NCBI GenBank assembly: GCA_017979445.1
Contig: CM030708.1
Location: forward strand, 28,491,613 to 28,555,612
Source of the DNA: Akebia trifoliata
Taxonomy: Eukaryota > Streptophyta > Magnoliopsida > Ranunculales > Lardizabalaceae
Direction of reading: 5' to 3'
DNA: 64,000 nucleotides
The translations under genes were made by a program, and so were the position numbers. Numbering within the stretch: the stretch's first letter is position 1; each line of letters begins with the position of its first letter. The notes beneath the pieces were generated by a model. It was not told the origin of the DNA and did no database searches. It saw only the letters and a list, made by a program, of their open reading frames with translations. Below, one piece after another: positions 61,341-64,000 of this stretch.

Positions 61341-61925
61341 GGGTATGTTTGATTGCACATGGAAAATAAGGTGGAAAATCAATTTCCATGGAAAATGACA
61401 TTTTTCAAGTGTTTGATTGCACATGGAAATGGAATTCATTTTCCACCCCATTCAAAAAGTCCACTAAATCATGGATTTCACTTTCCCACCCATATGGGTG
61501 GGAAAATGAAATCCACCCATGTTTTCCATCATCAATTATTCCCTACCACCACCACTACCATCACCACCACCATTACACTAACCTTGCCGTCGTCGTCATC
61601 GCCGTCGTCACCATCGCCGTCGCCGTCGACTCCGTCTCCGACCACCTTCTCTCTCTCTCTTCTTATTTTTCTTCTTCTCCATCCCTCACCTCCTCCGCCA
61701 CCGCCTCCACCATCGTCGTCGTAGCAGCCACCGCCACCATTGCCCTCGTCGTTGCCACATCCTCCTTCTCCTCTTCTTATTTTTTCTCATATTTTTTCCA
61801 TGATTTTATCCAAGTGAAATCAAATAATGGAATTTGATTTTCCAACCCTACCTATTTTCCACAACTAATTTTTCATGGATTTCAAATTCCAAGGAAAGTG
61901 ATTTTCCATGCAATCAAACATACCC
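61341..61925. mobile_element. Tourist-like (PIF/Harbinger) MITE
   Basis: The ends are GGGTATGTTTGATTGCA and TGCAATCAAACATACCC, flanked by TTA at 61338-61340 and 61926-61928, the standard 3-bp PIF/Harbinger target duplication. The interior is unusual: a GC-rich run of CAC, CGT and CCG triplets at 61550-61760 that gives open frames in several phases, best read as low-complexity sequence. Confidence 0.85.
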
Positions 61926-61928
61926 TTA

Positions 61929-63036
61929 GTGTGAAGCAACTATACTAACGTTCAAAAATATGCTTTAAATACAGTCAAATAAAGAAGCTTGATCTTACCT
62001 CATAAATAGGAGTGTCCCTATTTTTGTCTTCTGCAACTGTTTTGAGTGTTTGCTTTGGTCCTTAACTCATAATCTCTTTATACCTCAACAACAACTACTG
62101 CAACAAAGACTGTTGTCTGCACCGTCGGTCCTGTTTTCAACAACAATGGTTGTAACTCCTCATAAACAACTGCAAACAGTTTATACAAGCAATTATTAAT
62201 ATCAATTGAATTTGTTTTCTTTTGGGAATTTCTACTCCAGCTTCTTTTGTAGATTTAAGGATTTAATCCTAAAAGAAGAAGATTTCTTCTCTAGTTTTCT
62301 TGTAGATTTAAGGATTTACTCCTGATTCAAATATGTTGTGTCATTTAACAGAAATTGTCAAAACCCAACAATTTCTTGGAAATTGTCTTCTAATGGGGCT
62401 ACTACCAAATCAATACTTCCCTAAACATTCATGAGATTGATAAAAATGTGTATTATTTTTTTTTTAACTTAAAATACGTGAATTATTCCAGAGAATAATA
62501 CTTTCATTGAAGAAGAAAAAAAATTTGTGAATTTTTTACTAATAAAACGGCAGATTGCTAACAAGGGGCCCAACTAATTGTGTTTGAATTCAACTCCCCC
62601 AAGGGTCTGCTCTCCATTCTTGGTCAAGTAAATTATTATTTTCCCCAATGGTGGCTCTACTGGCTCTTTAGTCCTCCCAACTACTCAACTAGTAGTCAGA
62701 CTTAATGTAGCCAATGATATAGTGTTGGATAATAATTAAATAAGTCCAAGATACCTTCTTCCATGCCCCCCCCTAGATTTCTCTTCTAATTCCAGCGTTT
62801 TACCTATATTTCCAAATAAATAACATTTCATGAAAAACAAATGCTGCAACACTTGTACATTCCACCAAACATTTGCATACCAAGTATCATTGGGAAAACA
62901 ACATCTGCAGTGCTAGAGAGCATCATAATTGTTGTACTGGACTGGGGTGGTTCAAGCTAAAGAGATTGATAAAACAAATTGGTTGAGTTATGTCATAACA
63001 AAACAAGAAATATGTATATATAAACAAAACCACTAC
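61929..63036. other. No gene recognised
   Basis: AT-rich sequence between the MITE and the gp210 exons. I looked here on the minus strand for the next gp210 exons and did not find them. A duplicated GATTTAAGGATTTA(A/C)TCCT segment lies near 62250 and 62305. Confidence 0.4.
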
Positions 63037-63909
63037 CTTCAATACTGAAGTTAAGATAATGACCCACGAAAACGACTGAATTCCGAGGGTATAAATGAGC
63101 ACCAACTGAAATCTGAAAATAGTAAATTTCAAACAAATAGCAAATAAAAAATCATTTTTTTCTCATATGCTACAAATGGAAACACACACGTCATTTCGAA
63201 ATACGAAAGATCAACAAATAGAAACATTGATTGCTGTAGAAGACATGTAAAGAGTTAGAAAATGAAGAAATAAAGTACCATCACATAGTCTGACTTCTGT
63301 GGACTGTTGTGAATTGATATCCGTATAAGAGCTCTACCATGGCGAATTGCCTTCAATCAGAATAACAAAAAGAAAAGGAGTTGAGAGTTGGATCAAATAG
63401 ACAGGAAGAGCTTAAATTGATATAGACAGAAATGATGTGCATGTCTTCAAGATGAGAAAGTGAGAAAGTGAATGAATATCAAGATAATTATAGAAAAAAG
63501 GTAACAAAGATGCCAGGAAGTCCAAAGCGTGATTCCTCCCTGATTGCATGTTTTTTGAACCATGAGAGAATTCAGAAGCTGCATAAAATTATAACGATGC
63601 CAGCAAACCTTGAGGTGAATATTTCCGGAGCTATCACGTGTGTCATTAATGGTCACAACATCTGGATAATTAGTCTCAGCATCAAATTGAACCACATCAT
63701 AAGCTTCATGAAAGGGGTTTCCTAATCAAATATGGTGAAGCCCCAAAGTCAGAATACATAAAGATAAATGGTTAACAATTGATTTAAATTGTTGAACTAT
63801 AAATACCTAGAGCATCACGATAGTTTAGTTCAAGTTCAAGTTTAGCACCAACAGCAAGGTCAACCACATGGCAAGGAAAGTCCTTAGAACCTACTCTTAT
63901 TTGAGCCAC
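63037..63909 (-). CDS. Nuclear pore membrane glycoprotein gp210-like, four internal exons (partial)
   Basis: Minus-strand exons at 63807-63909, 63609-63721, 63279-63350 and 63037-63112 have AG acceptors and GT donors and join in phase (1, 0, 0, 1) into about 121 residues. They read VAQIRVGSKDFPCHVVDLAV, LNYRDALGNPFHEAYDVV, TNYPDVVTINDTRDSSGNIH, AIRHGRALIRISIHNSPQKS and ISVGAHLYPRNSVVF up to YLNFSIEG. This matches, by recall, the lumenal repeat region of plant gp210 (NUP210, EMB3012), a single-pass nuclear pore membrane protein. The gene continues past the right edge on its 5' side. The following exons on the 3' side were not found within 2 kb, so the gene may be truncated where the transposon-rich array begins, or have a long intron. 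Confidence 0.75.
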
Positions 63910-64000
63910 CTAGTCATAAAATAAAGCACCCACACAATAAGAATTTAAACCAATCCAATAATGTCAAGAAATTAGACTGCGGGTTTTACATTGAGAACAA

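Noticed and set aside
61353..61837. Two overlapping open frames of 123 and 149 codons
   Set aside because: They arise from the triplet-rich low-complexity interior of the Tourist-like MITE and change content with the frame.

Overview
This is AT-rich plant nuclear DNA, very probably from a dicot. The signs are short exons with clean GT-AG introns in consistent phases, a plant-specific kinase family, and many plant-type transposons (hAT, CACTA, PIF/Harbinger, foldback elements, Ty1/copia, Ty3/gypsy and a Tat/Ogre-like solo LTR). The species cannot be named from the sequence alone.

The core of the window is a tandem array, all on the minus strand, of receptor-like cytoplasmic kinase genes of subfamily VII (RLCK-VII, PBS1/PBL type). 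I assembled five gene copies with five coding exons each, from splice sites and phase. Copy 1 (1-2693) runs off the left edge and has lost the catalytic HRD aspartate. Copy 2 (16321-22369) is intact, 446 aa. Copy 3 (25143-29325) has two frameshifts. Copy 4 (43267-47553) is intact, 496 aa. Copy 5 (53257-55853) has lost exons 3 and 4. A 3' fragment of a sixth gene (52310-53200) and four older relics of the last exon (about 9.2, 14.0, 31.7 and 38.9 kb) lie between them. All copies share an unusual first exon with four or five NSG(F/L)-x-LNH repeats. It replaces the Gly2/Cys lipidation start usual in this family, and the proteins end in -WMCC(R/K).

The array has a history that can be read. Copy 1, a spacer and copy 2 are repeated as copy 3, a matching spacer and copy 4, giving a period of about 25-27 kb. 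Copy 4 with its upstream flank was then duplicated again as copy 5, with a period of 8.3 kb. Copy 3 is a mosaic: exon 1 and upstream resemble copy 1, while exons 2-5 resemble copy 2. Two related foldback elements travel with every copy, one in intron 1 and one in the 5' UTR intron. Later insertions include a hAT element (3874-4667) and a 3.76-kb solo LTR (5046-8804), whose empty sites survive in the paralogous spacer. Others are a rearranged gypsy element (9897-11223), a CACTA-type insertion carrying a STE20-like kinase fragment in intron 1 of copy 2, a foldback in the copy 5 promoter, and a large nested palindrome (34474-35180).

The right end (60.6-64 kb) leaves the array. It holds a CACTA end, a Tourist-like MITE with an exact TTA duplication, and four in-phase minus-strand exons of a gp210/NUP210-type nuclear pore membrane glycoprotein gene that continues beyond the window. 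No CRISPR array, rRNA gene or tRNA gene was seen.
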